Translations under genes and position numbers: made by a program
The notes under the pieces: generated by a model
Database searches by the model: none
What the model was told of the DNA's origin: nothing
What the model saw: only the letters and a program-made list of their open reading frames with translations
In this document: positions 1-7,842 of the stretch, piece by piece
How the letters are laid out: the number at the start of each line of letters is the position of its first letter
Position numbering within the stretch: the first letter of the stretch is position 1
Origin: Pseudomonadota bacterium
Lineage (GTDB): Bacteria; Verrucomicrobiota; Verrucomicrobiia; Limisphaerales; SXTU01
Reading direction: 5' to 3'
Assembly: GCA_009924135.1 (NCBI GenBank)
Contig: RFSE01000046.1
Coordinates: 1-33,433, forward strand
Length of the DNA: 33,433 nucleotides

Positions 1-36
1 TTTTGCCACAAAGAGGCACAAGAGGCACAAAAAGAG
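1..36. repeat. AGAGGCACA short direct repeat
   Basis: The window opens with two adjoining copies of AGAGGCACA followed by AAAAAG, preceded by TTTTGCCACAA. Low-complexity, purine-rich tracts built on this unit are in my recollection common between genes in Verrucomicrobiota. No function can be read from it here, and it may be cut by the window edge. Confidence 0.45.
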
Positions 37-128
37 GTTTCCTGGGATAGGGGTGACTGGAATTCTACCCAACGACCGGTTTTGAAGCGGCGTGAACGAA
101 GTGCGCCACGTCCTAAGACGATTCATTA

Positions 129-283
129 GCCACGGATGAAACGCGGACGGAACACGGATGGGGACGAGCGGAGCACGCGTTTTGGCGAAGTTGCCTGACT
201 GGACCATTCGGTACGGGTCAAACAGCGGGGCAAGCTGCCCCGGCACAATTGGCTCCGTGTTTAATCCGTGTTCCATCCGTGGC
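129..283. repeat. Inverted-repeat element (MITE-like), 155 bp
   Basis: The left arm (129-159) reads GCCACGGATG, then a 10-nt insert, then GGAACACGGAT. The right arm (264-283) is ATCCGTGTTCC overlapping CATCCGTGGC, the exact reverse complement of the left arm without the insert. The two arms therefore bound a 155-bp unit with a ~104-nt interior holding no convincing gene. It lies just beyond the stop codon of the minus-strand glucokinase gene. Non-coding terminal inverted repeats suggest a MITE-like or recombination-generated repeat; no target-site duplication was identified. Confidence 0.6.
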
Positions 284-301
284 CCAACTTCATCGTCCCG
301 G

Positions 302-1093
302 CTAAACGGGGGTGCGTTTGCGCTTGCGGGCCAGGGCCTTGACGCCGTGCAGGGCAAAGAGTGCGGCTCCGACGATGCCGGCGTCGTTGCCCATGGTGGC
401 GGGGACGATCTTGGCTTCGACGTTTTCCAGGTAGCGGAAGAACTGCTCGGGATCGCTGCTCACCCCGCCGCCGATGATGAAGAGGTCGGGCGCGAGCATG
501 TATTCGAGCGTGGTGAGGTAGCGGTCCACGTTTTTGCCCCACTGTTCCCAGGTCCATTTGTTGCGTTCGCGGGCGACGGTGGAGGCAAACTTCTCGGCAT
601 CCTGTCCGCCCACTTCGAGGTGGCCCAGCTCCGTGTCCGGCAGCAACGAGCCGTTGTGCAACACCGCTGAACCGATGCCGGTGCCCAGCGTAACCAGTAC
701 AACGGTGCCGCGCACGCCACGCCCGGCGCCGAAGCGCGCCTCGGCGAGGCCGGCGGCGTCGGCGTCGTTGCCCACGGCGACGTAGCTAACGCCCAGGGAC
801 CGGCGCAGGTGTTCGACGATCTCGTGGCGGACCCAGGACGGGTCGAGGTTGGGGGCGCGTCGGACGACGCCATGCTTGATCAAACCGGGGAAGCCCACGC
901 CGACCGGCCCGTGCCACTTGAGGCGCTTGGTCAGCTCGCCAATCGCGGCGACGACGCCTTTGGGCGTGGCCGGGTGCGGGGTTTTTGCGCGGAGGACGTC
1001 GGTGGTGAGCGTGCCCTTGCGGACGTCCACGACGGCAGCCTTGATGCTGGTGCCGCCGATATCCACGCCGAGGATGAGGTGCGATTCGTTCAT
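302..1093 (-). CDS. ppgK: Polyphosphate glucokinase (ROK family)
   Basis: Predicted to phosphorylate glucose to glucose-6-phosphate using polyphosphate (and possibly ATP), a cytosolic entry step to glycolysis. The 263-residue product opens with the ROK phosphate-binding motif LGVDIGGTSIKAAVVD, then GVGFPGLIKHG, the catalytic-site stretch GNDADAAGLAEARFGAG, and the second phosphate motif LVTLGTGIGSAVL followed by PDTELGHLE. The LLPDTELGH segment and the C-terminal WGKNVDRYL and FIIGGGVS segments are characteristic of the polyphosphate glucokinase subgroup rather than ordinary ROK sugar kinases. An upstream in-frame ATG at 1114 exists, but the start at 1093 places the DIGGT motif at the usual distance from the N terminus. 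The gene is transcribed alone and divergently from the hydrolase at 1399. Use of polyphosphate over ATP is inferred from family resemblance only. Confidence 0.9.
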   Translation of the reverse strand: MNESHLILGVDIGGTSIKAAVVDVRKGTLTTDVLRAKTPHPATPKGVVAAIGELTKRLKWHGPVGVGFPGLIKHGVVRRAPNLDPSWVRHEIVEHLRRSLGVSYVAVGNDADAAGLAEARFGAGRGVRGTVVLVTLGTGIGSAVLHNGSLLPDTELGHLEVGGQDAEKFASTVARERNKWTWEQWGKNVDRYLTTLEYMLAPDLFIIGGGVSSDPEQFFRYLENVEAKIVPATMGNDAGIVGAALFALHGVKALARKRKRTPV

Positions 1094-1109
1094 GCAAAAA
1101 CGGGTGACC

Positions 1110-1126
1110 GACACTGCGATAGTGTC
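1110..1126. promoter_or_regulatory. Perfect palindrome upstream of ppgK
   Basis: GACACTGCGATAGTGTC has six-base perfect arms around a five-base centre and lies 16 nt upstream of the ppgK ATG. Position and symmetry fit a repressor operator or a 5' leader hairpin. A second perfect inverted repeat follows at 1143-1159. No regulator gene is adjacent, so the binding protein is unknown. Confidence 0.4.
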
Positions 1127-1142
1127 ACTAGCGAGATGAGTC

Positions 1143-1159
1143 TGTCCGAAATCCGGACA
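1143..1159. promoter_or_regulatory. Second palindrome in the ppgK/hydrolase intergenic region
   Basis: TGTCCGAAATCCGGACA has six-base perfect arms around a five-base centre, 17 nt from the palindrome at 1110-1126. Two different dyads of the same geometry in one divergent intergenic region (1094-1398) suggest regulatory sites. The remainder of this region shows no other clear signal. Confidence 0.35.
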
Positions 1160-1398
1160 TTTGAAAAGGCGCGAAAGGCGGAGCGAGTCAGATTGGGCGC
1201 ATGAGAAACGTCACCAAGTCAGGAGGGGAATTGGGGGCAGGGGAATGGAAAACAAGTCGGTTGCCCGAACTTACCGTGCCCACTCACAAGCCTTGGCCCG
1301 TTGCGGACCGGCTGATGCGCAACGTGAAGGGTGTGCCCACTAAGAGGCGATTGTAAGCGCGGGCCTTCGCTGGCAGTTTGTACGCCTGTGAACCGCGC

Positions 1399-2196
1399 AT
1401 GAGTGATGTTCTCAAAATCCGCGTCCACGGCGAGGCAGGTTGGCCGACGCTGATCTATCTGCCAGGCCTGCACGGAGACTGGCTGCTGGTGACGCGTTTC
1501 CGGCTTGCGGTGGCGGGCCGCGTGCGGTTCGTGGAGTTCACTTATCCGGACACGACGACGTGGTCGCTGGATGACTTTGCGAAGGCGGTGGAAGATAAAC
1601 TGAAGGAGCAGGGGATCGGGCACGGGTGGGTATTGGCGGAGTCGTTTGGTTCCCAAGTGGTTTGGCCCTTGCTCGCTTCCGGGAGTTTTCGGACCGAGGG
1701 AGTCATCCTGGCGGGTGGGTTTGTGCATCATCCGTGGCTGGGTGGAGTGCGGCTGGCGGAGTGGCTGTGTCGGAATGCCCCGTTGGCATGGCTGACGGCG
1801 ATTGTTAGCGGCTATGCGGTGGTGGCGCGGTTTCGGTTCAAGCAGGACCCGGAGGTGATGGCGGCGTTGCGCGCCTTCAAAGCCCGCTGGAGCGAATCGC
1901 TGCGGCAGGCGGCGGTGCATCGGCTCCATTTGATCGCCGCCAACGATCCACGTCCGCTGGCCCGGGCGGCGAAACTGCCCGTCTTCCACCTCACCGGCGT
2001 GTTGGACCCGGTAGTGCCGTGGTGGCCGGTGCAACGCTGGCTCCGCCGGGAATGTCCCGGCTGGCGGGCAAATCACATCGTCTGGAGTGCCGATCATAAC
2101 GTGCTTGGCACGGGCACGACTGGGGCCGTGGAGATAATATTTCAGTGGCTTGGGAAAGGGATTAGCACAAGCCCATCGCAGGGATCAAAATTGTAG
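1399..2196 (+). CDS. Alpha/beta-hydrolase fold protein
   Basis: A 265-residue cytosolic protein of the alpha/beta hydrolase superfamily; the substrate cannot be told. The oxyanion-hole segment YLPGLHGDW is near residue 22. The nucleophile elbow is AESFGS with Ser82, the acid is Asp203 in TGVLDPVVPW, and the base His233 in SADHNVLGTG, so the complete triad is present in the canonical order. The middle (about residues 105-160) is the variable helical cap. An in-frame ATG seven codons upstream (1378) is possible; the start MSDVLKI at 1399 is preferred because the strand that begins the fold follows at once. It stands alone; the next gene is 240 nt away across a repeat element. Confidence 0.75.
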   Translation: MSDVLKIRVHGEAGWPTLIYLPGLHGDWLLVTRFRLAVAGRVRFVEFTYPDTTTWSLDDFAKAVEDKLKEQGIGHGWVLAESFGSQVVWPLLASGSFRTEGVILAGGFVHHPWLGGVRLAEWLCRNAPLAWLTAIVSGYAVVARFRFKQDPEVMAALRAFKARWSESLRQAAVHRLHLIAANDPRPLARAAKLPVFHLTGVLDPVVPWWPVQRWLRRECPGWRANHIVWSADHNVLGTGTTGAVEIIFQWLGKGISTSPSQGSKL

Positions 2197-2197
2197 C

Positions 2198-2349
2198 AGC
2201 AGGCATCTTGCCTGCTGTAGAGCCGGGGCTTCCAGCCCGGCGGAACCAGACATCCGATGATTTGGTTACATTCGGTAACTCCGAAATACTCCGCACGCCA
2301 TTCCGGGCGGCAAGATGCCCGCCCTCTACGGCAGGCAAGATGCCTGCCG
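2198..2349. repeat. REP/BIME-like paired hairpin element
   Basis: Four hairpins lie in 150 nt: AGCAGGCA-TCT-TGCCTGCT (2198-2216), an imperfect one around GGGGCTTCCAGCCC (2222-2241), an imperfect GGGCGGCAAGATGCCCGCCC near 2304-2323, and CGGCAGGCA-AGA-TGCCTGCCG (2329-2349). The outer hairpins with their flanking GTAGAG/CTCTAC are inverted copies of one another, so the whole region is also a large palindrome. This resembles repetitive extragenic palindromes; it separates the hydrolase from the kinase gene and could also help end transcription. Confidence 0.7.
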
Positions 2350-2436
2350 CCGCGAGCATGGGTCCGTGACGCCTTGATTTGTTTGGGTGCATCAGAAGTG
2401 CTACCCAATCGGAGTCGGGTCGGTTAGTTTTTTTCC

Positions 2437-3894
2437 ATGCCTGAGCACACGGCCCCAACGCCCGCCACGACCCTCTTCGTGGTGGATGATGATCTTGGGC
2501 TGGCCCGGCTGATTGAACGGGCGCTCAAGCGGGCCGGCTATTCCACCGCGTCCGCGACCTCTGGCCGCGAGGCGCTGACCTGGCTGTCGGAACATCAGCC
2601 GGGTTTGTTGCTGCTCGACTTGAAGCTGCAGGACCTGGATGGGGCCGAGCTGATCAACCGGCTCGAATCGGCGAAACGCTCCGTGCCGTTCATCGTCATC
2701 ACGGGGCAGGGTGACGAGCGGGTGGCGGTGGAGATGATGAAGCGGGGGGGCTTGGACTACGTGGTGAAGGATGCCCAGTTCCTTGAACTGGTCCCAACCA
2801 TCGTGCAGCGTGCACTCGCCCAGATTGAACGGGACCGGCGGCTTGCCGTGGCCGAGGACGCGCTGCGCAGCAGCGAGGCCATGCTGGCCAAAGCCCAGCA
2901 GATCGCCCATATGGGCGGCTATGAAATCGAGCTGGGACCGCCGCCCAAGCCACGCTGGTCCAACGAAATGTTTCATCTGATCGGGGTCGCCCCCGGTGAA
3001 ATTGAACCGTTGTCCGAAGCGTTTTTCAACCGGTACGTGCATGAAGACGACCGCGAGCGGGTGCAGAGTGCGATCACCACGGGCCTCGGCGAAGGACGCG
3101 GCTGGAACTTCGAGTATCGACTCATCCGGCCCGATGGTGAGGTCCGCCATGTGCATACCTCCAGCGAGGCGGTCTGCGATGCTGGCCGACCACGGAAGAT
3201 CGTGGGAACCTTGCTCGACATCACCGACCGCCGCCGGCTGGAGCAGGAGATTTTGAACATCAGCGAGCAGGAGCAACGACGCATCGGTCAGGACCTGCAC
3301 GACGGCATCTGTCAGCAGCTCGCCGGCATCGAGCTGATGAGCCAGGTGCTGGAACAATCATTGGCCCGCAGGTCCAAGAAACTTTCCGCCCAGGCGGGCC
3401 AGATCGCCGGGCACGTGCGCGAGACGATTTCACAAACGCGGATGCTGGCTCATGGGCTGTGCCCGGTCGTGTTGGAATCGGAGGGCCTGATGTCCGCGTT
3501 GCAGGAGCTGGCGCATACGACGTCCAAGATTTACGGAGTCACCTGCGTCTTTCATTGTAACCACCCAGTGCAAATCCACGATCAACCCACGGCCACCCAC
3601 CTTTACCGCATCGCGCAGGAGGCGGTGGGAAACTCTCTGAAGCATGGCAAGGCCCGCCAGATTGAGATCGGCCTGGCCGCCGAGTCGGACCGCGTTTTTC
3701 TCTGCGTGAAGGACGATGGCTGCGGCATTCCGGCCCCGCCGCCCCGGACAGGTGCAGGATTGCGCATCATGCAATATCGTGCCGGCATGATCGGTGGTTC
3801 CGTCATCGTACAGCGCGGTGAGCTGCGTGGCACCACCGTCGCGTGCTCCGTGCACCAGTCGCAGCCCGCTGCTGTTAAACAGCCCTTTTCATGA
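2437..3894 (+). CDS. Cytosolic REC-PAS-HisKA_3 sensor histidine kinase
   Basis: A 485-residue NarX/DegS-type kinase. An N-terminal receiver (about 12-130) has the acidic pair VVDDD, phospho-acceptor Asp61 in LLLLDLKLQ and the switch threonine in VITGQGD. A PAS/PAC domain follows (about 160-270, ending LLDITDRRRLEQ). The HisKA_3 dimerisation box is EQRRIGQDLHDGICQQ with His288, and the HATPase domain has the N box EAVGNSLKHG and G1 box DDGCGIP. There are no membrane segments or signal peptide, so it senses a cytoplasmic cue or receives phosphate from another kinase through its own receiver. Its TGA overlaps the ATG of the response regulator (ATGA at 3891-3894), which points to translational coupling and a cognate pair. 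The signal is unknown. Confidence 0.88.
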   Translation: MPEHTAPTPATTLFVVDDDLGLARLIERALKRAGYSTASATSGREALTWLSEHQPGLLLLDLKLQDLDGAELINRLESAKRSVPFIVITGQGDERVAVEMMKRGGLDYVVKDAQFLELVPTIVQRALAQIERDRRLAVAEDALRSSEAMLAKAQQIAHMGGYEIELGPPPKPRWSNEMFHLIGVAPGEIEPLSEAFFNRYVHEDDRERVQSAITTGLGEGRGWNFEYRLIRPDGEVRHVHTSSEAVCDAGRPRKIVGTLLDITDRRRLEQEILNISEQEQRRIGQDLHDGICQQLAGIELMSQVLEQSLARRSKKLSAQAGQIAGHVRETISQTRMLAHGLCPVVLESEGLMSALQELAHTTSKIYGVTCVFHCNHPVQIHDQPTATHLYRIAQEAVGNSLKHGKARQIEIGLAAESDRVFLCVKDDGCGIPAPPPRTGAGLRIMQYRAGMIGGSVIVQRGELRGTTVACSVHQSQPAAVKQPFS

Positions 3895-4577
3895 AAGCCC
3901 AAACCCGTAAAAAGGTCGCTGTCGTCCGCAAGCAAATCATCATCGTGGACGATCATCCCATGATGCGTGAAGGGCTCGCCGCGCTGATTAATGCCCAGGC
4001 CGACATGGCCGTCTGTGGTCAGGCGTCCGATGCCCGTGAGGCAATGCAGGCCGTGGAAACGCTCAAGCCCGACCTCGTTTTGATGGACATCTCCTTGCCG
4101 GGCAAGAGTGGCCTGGAGGCGATCAAAGACATTCAGGCGGTGCGGCCGGGGCTGGCAATGCTGGTCCTCTCCATGCATGACGAGGCGCTCTATGCCGAGC
4201 GGGTGTTACGGGCGGGCGCACGCGGTTACATCATGAAGCAGGAAGGCGGCAAACGGATCATCGAGGCTGTCCGTGCGGTGCTCGAAAACAAGGTTTTTGT
4301 CAGCGAGAAGATGTCCGCGCGCATTTTGGAATCGTTCACAGGCCGGCGGACGGACCCTGCCGCCTCGGAGGTGGCCAGCCTTACGGACCGGGAGTTCGAG
4401 GTGTTCCAGCTCATCGGCCGGGGGCGCGGCACCAAGGAGATTGGCGACCAACTACACATCAGCGTCAAGACGGTCGAAGTCCACCGCGTGAACATCAAGA
4501 CCAAGCTCAAGCTGGCGACGAGTCCTGAGTTGGTGCATTTTGCCGTGCGGTGGGTCGAAGCCCAGGTCGGCGCGTGA
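3891..4577 (+). CDS. NarL/FixJ-family response regulator
   Basis: A 228-residue DNA-binding response regulator. The receiver (about 16-130) carries IIIVDDHPMMREGL, phospho-acceptor Asp66 in LVLMDISLPG, and the conserved GARGYIMK segment. The C-terminal LuxR-type helix-turn-helix (about 163-225) has LTDREFEVFQLIGRG and the recognition helix region HISVKTVEVHRVNIKTKL, all typical. The start overlaps the stop of the HisKA_3 kinase by ATGA, so the two are made as a pair and the kinase is its likely phosphodonor. The basic tail before the receiver (MKAQTRKKVAVVRK) is unusually long; a later start is not available without losing the first strand. Target promoters cannot be deduced. Confidence 0.92.
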   Translation: MKAQTRKKVAVVRKQIIIVDDHPMMREGLAALINAQADMAVCGQASDAREAMQAVETLKPDLVLMDISLPGKSGLEAIKDIQAVRPGLAMLVLSMHDEALYAERVLRAGARGYIMKQEGGKRIIEAVRAVLENKVFVSEKMSARILESFTGRRTDPAASEVASLTDREFEVFQLIGRGRGTKEIGDQLHISVKTVEVHRVNIKTKLKLATSPELVHFAVRWVEAQVGA

Positions 4578-4590
4578 AACGATCTGCGCA

Positions 4591-4660
4591 CCGTAGTCGC
4601 GGGCTTCAGCCTGCGCGTCAGACCGGTTTGTCCGCCGCAACTTAAAAGTTGCGCCTACGG
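4591..4660. repeat. REP-like palindromic element between convergent genes
   Basis: The element is bounded by CCGTAG (4591-4596) and its inverse CTACGG (4655-4660). Inside are a hairpin around GCGGGCTTCAGCCTGC (4599-4614) and a perfect 8-bp stem CGCAACTT-AA-AAGTTGCG (4636-4653). It sits between the convergent response regulator and secreted-protein genes and may act as a bidirectional transcription stop, although no clear T tract follows directly. Confidence 0.6.
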
Positions 4661-4715
4661 AGGCGCGGGTGTTGGTGCACGGCGGGGATTTGCCCAGGTT
4701 TTTACTTAATTGGTA

Positions 4716-5837
4716 TTAGCGCGGCGTAAACGGGAGAGCTACTTCGGCGGCCACCGTTGGTCTGGCGGGTTCCAGCAAGTTCACTTCAAAGGGCCGGGCG
4801 AGGCTGTTGCCGGCCTGATCTTCGATGGCGGTGTTCACGTGGAGTTGATACGTAGCGGAGGTCCACGGCTGCGCGGGCACGAACCGCCATACACGTTCGT
4901 CTTTTTCGACGGCGATCTCGCCGGGCGTGGGCCCGGCATGCGTCGTGACGCGGATCATGCGATGGAGCGTGGCCCAGTCGAGCGGGTAGGGGAATTCGAT
5001 GCGCAGGGCCTCACGCGTGCTGGCTGCCGGTGGGTGAACCTGCCAGCTCTTCACGGCAAGCTGCTCATGAAGTGGAGGTAGAACGTGAAAGGATTTGGTC
5101 ACATCGATGCCCAGCGGTGCGCCGCGGCGGGAAGGCCAGCGGCCGTCAATGATCAGCCGGTAGTCTTTGCCTTCAGTCAACACCGGCCCGAACTCAACGT
5201 TCAGATTCACCCCGGTCTTTTGCCGGCCTGGATGAAACCAGAGCGTGAGGCGCCGCCCATCCGGCGACCACAACTCGGTTTCGCGGAAGGGTGCATCCAA
5301 GGTGTTTCCCCGTGCATCCGTAAGCCGGCAGTGGTTGAGGAACACGCCTGGTTCCATGGGCTCGGAGAAAACGAGGTAGAACTTGAGATGATTTGCGGGC
5401 AGACGATCGCCGCTGGGATAAATGGCGAGCAGCTTGGGTGCGGCGGCGGGTGTGGGTGCCGCCGTGCGATGCTCGGCCCGCAAGCTGACGCCGGCTGCGT
5501 CCAGCCGTGCGGTGTAGGTCTGCCCCGGCAGGAGCGGAAGGCTTGGCTGGAATCGGATTTGCACCCCGTGCCGTGAGTAGGTTCCTGCCAAGGGAGCGAC
5601 ATCAGGCTTAGGGTCACCCAGCCACAGTCCAAACCATGGCCGGGAACTGCGAGTTAGTTCCGCCATGGCAACCTCCGTCCAAAAGCTCTGGTCGCGTGCC
5701 TCCGCAACCAGACCCATCTGGAGCGGTTCGCCGGCTGGCGACTCAAAGCGCAGCTCAACTGGTGACGCGGCAAACCCGGCGGGCGCGAGGAGGACTGCCG
5801 CCAGTCCCGCGAGCCAAGTAGCCCGTGCGAACTTCAC
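4716..5837 (-). CDS. Secreted protein with SbsA-type Ig-like domains
   Basis: A 373-residue exported protein of unknown role. The N terminus MKFARATWLAGLAAVLLAPAGFA is a clear Sec signal peptide with cleavage predicted near residue 24. The segment PKLLAIYPSGDRLPANHLKF followed by FSEPMEPG (about 135-165) matches the start of bacterial Ig-like (SbsA_Ig) domains, which are commonly found in surface or adhesion proteins; a second similar domain (about 265-365) contains REALRIEFPYPLDW and IEDQAGNSLA. The start ATG overlaps the TGA of the preceding secreted gene (ATGA at 5834-5837), so the two are translationally coupled and probably act together at the cell surface or periplasm. Confidence 0.65.
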   Translation of the reverse strand: MKFARATWLAGLAAVLLAPAGFAASPVELRFESPAGEPLQMGLVAEARDQSFWTEVAMAELTRSSRPWFGLWLGDPKPDVAPLAGTYSRHGVQIRFQPSLPLLPGQTYTARLDAAGVSLRAEHRTAAPTPAAAPKLLAIYPSGDRLPANHLKFYLVFSEPMEPGVFLNHCRLTDARGNTLDAPFRETELWSPDGRRLTLWFHPGRQKTGVNLNVEFGPVLTEGKDYRLIIDGRWPSRRGAPLGIDVTKSFHVLPPLHEQLAVKSWQVHPPAASTREALRIEFPYPLDWATLHRMIRVTTHAGPTPGEIAVEKDERVWRFVPAQPWTSATYQLHVNTAIEDQAGNSLARPFEVNLLEPARPTVAAEVALPFTPR

Positions 5838-6958
5838 GGGAGCATCGCGATTTCCAACGCCAGCGTGGTGCCCTGTTCGCGCAGCACGACCGCCTCGGTG
5901 TTGCTCAGCTTGTCCACGTGCACCGCGCCGAAGAGGCTTTCCACAATCTCAATGCCTTCCGGTCCCTTGGGCTGCTTCACGTCCCGGCGCACGGCCTTGG
6001 CGTTGGTCTTGCCTTCTTCCCGGACCTTCACCAGTGACATGTCCACACGGGCCGCCCAGTACTTGCTGGGGCCGAAGAGGTTTTGATGGAAACGCATCGT
6101 GTGGGTGACGAGCCACTGCTTGCCGTCCTTCTCGTACGTGAACATGTCGAGCGGGCGGTTGCCGGAGCCGAGTTCCACGACGCTGGTGCCCTTGACCTGC
6201 GCATTGGGCTTGAGGTCGTCGAGTTCGAACTTCGCGATGGGCGTGCAGGCGAAGGAGCCGACGACGTAGTGCTTACCGTTTTCTTCCATCGGCACGAAGC
6301 TCGTGATGGGGGCCTTGGTTTCCCATTTGCCGTGGGCCACGTGGTAGGTCTCCGCGCTCACCGGCATGGCGCTGCCGCCGTGGACGAGCGGGAGCGAGAG
6401 GGTGAAGATCTTGCTGGAGAACTCTTCGTTGGACGAACCGGCGGCGAGCACCCGGTCGTTGGCAAAGGCGACCGAGGAGACGTTGCCCACCTTCGCGGTG
6501 TCACCGGCCGGCAACGAGACGCGGGCGTGGTGGGTGTTCGCGTAGTTAAGCGGCGAGGCCTGGCCATCGGCGGTCACAACGACGATCAACGCGGCTCCGT
6601 CGGCCTTCCGCGTGACGGACAGATAGATTTTACCGCTGGCCTGATTCACCGCCATGTCCACGATTTGGATGCCGCCTTCCGGGGCACCGAGGCGGGCGGC
6701 GAGCAGGGCATGTACATTGTCCACGCGCTGCTTGAGCTTTTGCACCGGTCCGGTATCGCCGGTTTCGATGGCCACGATCGCGGCGTGGCGCGGCTCGGTG
6801 ACGAGCAACAGCCCGCCGGGACCGAAGGACATGGCTCCGACCGAGCGCAACTTCGGGTCGCCTGTGGCGGCGTCCTTGAGGTAACTGGCAGCGGTGAGGG
6901 TGGTGGACAGCGCGGCCAGGAGGACCGCGCCCGAGCAAAGCAGGGGGAGCAGGCGCAT
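5834..6958 (-). CDS. Secreted protein, possibly beta-propeller; function unknown
   Basis: A 374-residue exported protein that I cannot place in a named family. The signal peptide MRLLPLLCSGAVLLAALSTTLTA is followed by several blade-like stretches that rise to a hydrophobic strand and end in a charged turn, such as SVGAMSFGPGGLLLVTEPRH, VDMAVNQASGKIYLSVTRK, VSSVAFANDRVLAAGSSNEE and MFTYEKDGKQWLVTHTMRFH. This pattern suits a periplasmic beta-propeller. No haem or metal motif is apparent. It is the first gene of a two-gene operon with the Ig-like protein at 4716-5837. Fold assignment is by eye and tentative. Confidence 0.55.
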   Translation of the reverse strand: MRLLPLLCSGAVLLAALSTTLTAASYLKDAATGDPKLRSVGAMSFGPGGLLLVTEPRHAAIVAIETGDTGPVQKLKQRVDNVHALLAARLGAPEGGIQIVDMAVNQASGKIYLSVTRKADGAALIVVVTADGQASPLNYANTHHARVSLPAGDTAKVGNVSSVAFANDRVLAAGSSNEEFSSKIFTLSLPLVHGGSAMPVSAETYHVAHGKWETKAPITSFVPMEENGKHYVVGSFACTPIAKFELDDLKPNAQVKGTSVVELGSGNRPLDMFTYEKDGKQWLVTHTMRFHQNLFGPSKYWAARVDMSLVKVREEGKTNAKAVRRDVKQPKGPEGIEIVESLFGAVHVDKLSNTEAVVLREQGTTLALEIAMLP

Positions 6959-7093
6959 GAAGACTTAGGCGTAGCTGGCGGGGTTGGCATTCATGGTGGA
7001 TGGAGAGGGAAGCTATCTCGGGCGTATCTTGACACTGCCCCCGGCTTTGGCTGGCCGGGTGGAGCGCCGATCTCCGATCCGGCGCGTTGTTGA

Positions 7094-7336
7094 GAGTATT
7101 TCAAACCTGCCGGGTCGCTCATTGAAGTCGCCGCCTTCCTCGACCGCGTGGACCGCTCCGAGGGGGACGCCGATTTCCGCCTCGAAGCCTTCCGGACCGC
7201 GCTCAAGCATCTGGCCGAGAAGAAGCCCCATCGTGCCAAACGCGTGCTTTTGTCTTTCAGCGACCCGACGACCAAGCCGCTGGCGAAGGCGACGGTCAAG
7301 GGCGCGACGGGGGCGTGGCCGGGTACCGTGAAATGA
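7094..7336 (+). pseudogene. 5'-truncated gene fragment, unknown
   Basis: The frame is open from just after a TGA at 7091-7093 to a TGA at 7334-7336 and reads like genuine protein (for example LIEVAAFLDRVDRSEGDADF and KKPHRAKRVLLSFSDPTTKP), including residues before any possible start. The only start inside is GTG at 7148, which would discard the well-formed leading part. This suggests the C-terminal remainder of a longer gene whose 5' end has been lost, though a short gene from GTG 7148 (62 residues) cannot be excluded. Its stop overlaps the ATG of the antitoxin-like gene at 7333. I do not recognise the family. Confidence 0.4.
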
Positions 7337-7500
7337 AAGACAAAACGAATTTGGTGGCAGGCGAATTGCCTCATGTTGGATTGACTCAGCTTCGTCGGCA
7401 ATTCAATAAGGTCACGAAGCTGATAGATCGCGCAGGAGCGGTGGTAATTACGGAACGCGGCGTCCCTGTTTGCACGATGCGGCGAAGCCGATCAAGCTAA
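7333..7500 (+). pseudogene. Phd/YefM-like antitoxin, apparently frameshifted
   Basis: The 55-residue product contains VGLTQLRRQFNKVTKLIDRA followed by GAVVITERGVPVCTM, the pattern of Phd/YefM antitoxins: an N-terminal DNA-binding beta-alpha unit ending in a strand-turn like VITxxGxPVA. After that the frame runs into MRRSRSS and stops. In the frame two bases on, the same DNA reads DAAKPIKLTK and stops at 7506-7508, which looks like the natural antitoxin tail. This indicates a small indel near 7470-7482. The start at 7333 overlaps the preceding stop (ATGA). No toxin gene follows, so it is likely a decayed toxin-antitoxin relic. Confidence 0.45.
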
Positions 7501-7651
7501 CCAAATGAAGGTGGTCCCCAATGAGCACGCCGGGTTTTTGAAGCTTCAACATTCGCTACATCAAACACCTCAGCCGCTTGGTCAACCGAACGACACCGTT
7601 ACCCAGCCTGGCTCGCTTGCGGTTTGATCTGAACATGACTAAACTTCCCTC

Positions 7652-7837
7652 ATGAGCGCCGAGACCGTCATCGCCGAGATCGAAGCTTTGCCCGTAAATG
7701 AACGAGCCAAGGTTTTCGCCTATGTGGACCACGCGTTGGCAGCGGATGACTCGTGGGTTCCGGAATCATTCCGGCAGGGCATGGCGGACGCGGCGCAGGG
7801 ACGGCTGACGGAAATTGAGACAGTTTTCAAAGTCTGA
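7652..7837 (+). CDS. Small antitoxin-like protein (solitary)
   Basis: The 61-residue protein begins MSAETVIAEIEALPVNERAK and continues with FAYVDHALAADDSWVPESFR and QGMADAAQGRLTEIETVF. Short proteins of this build, with an alpha-helical N half and a SFRQGMADAxxGR segment, occur in PVC bacteria as presumed antitoxins upstream of RelE/ParE-type toxins. Here no toxin follows: the next gene starts 5 nt later and is a TatD-type hydrolase. It may be an orphan antitoxin or a small regulator that now travels with the hydrolase. The assignment is from pattern memory only. Confidence 0.5.
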   Translation: MSAETVIAEIEALPVNERAKVFAYVDHALAADDSWVPESFRQGMADAAQGRLTEIETVFKV

Positions 7838-7842
7838 CAAAA

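Noticed and set aside
129..283. CRISPR array
   Set aside because: The repeats are inverted and only two, not regularly spaced direct repeats.
7505..7627. Short frame starting ATGA-overlapped after the alternate antitoxin frame, as a toxin gene
   Set aside because: The 40-residue translation shows no toxin family pattern, and another frame over the same DNA looks equally protein-like; most likely debris.
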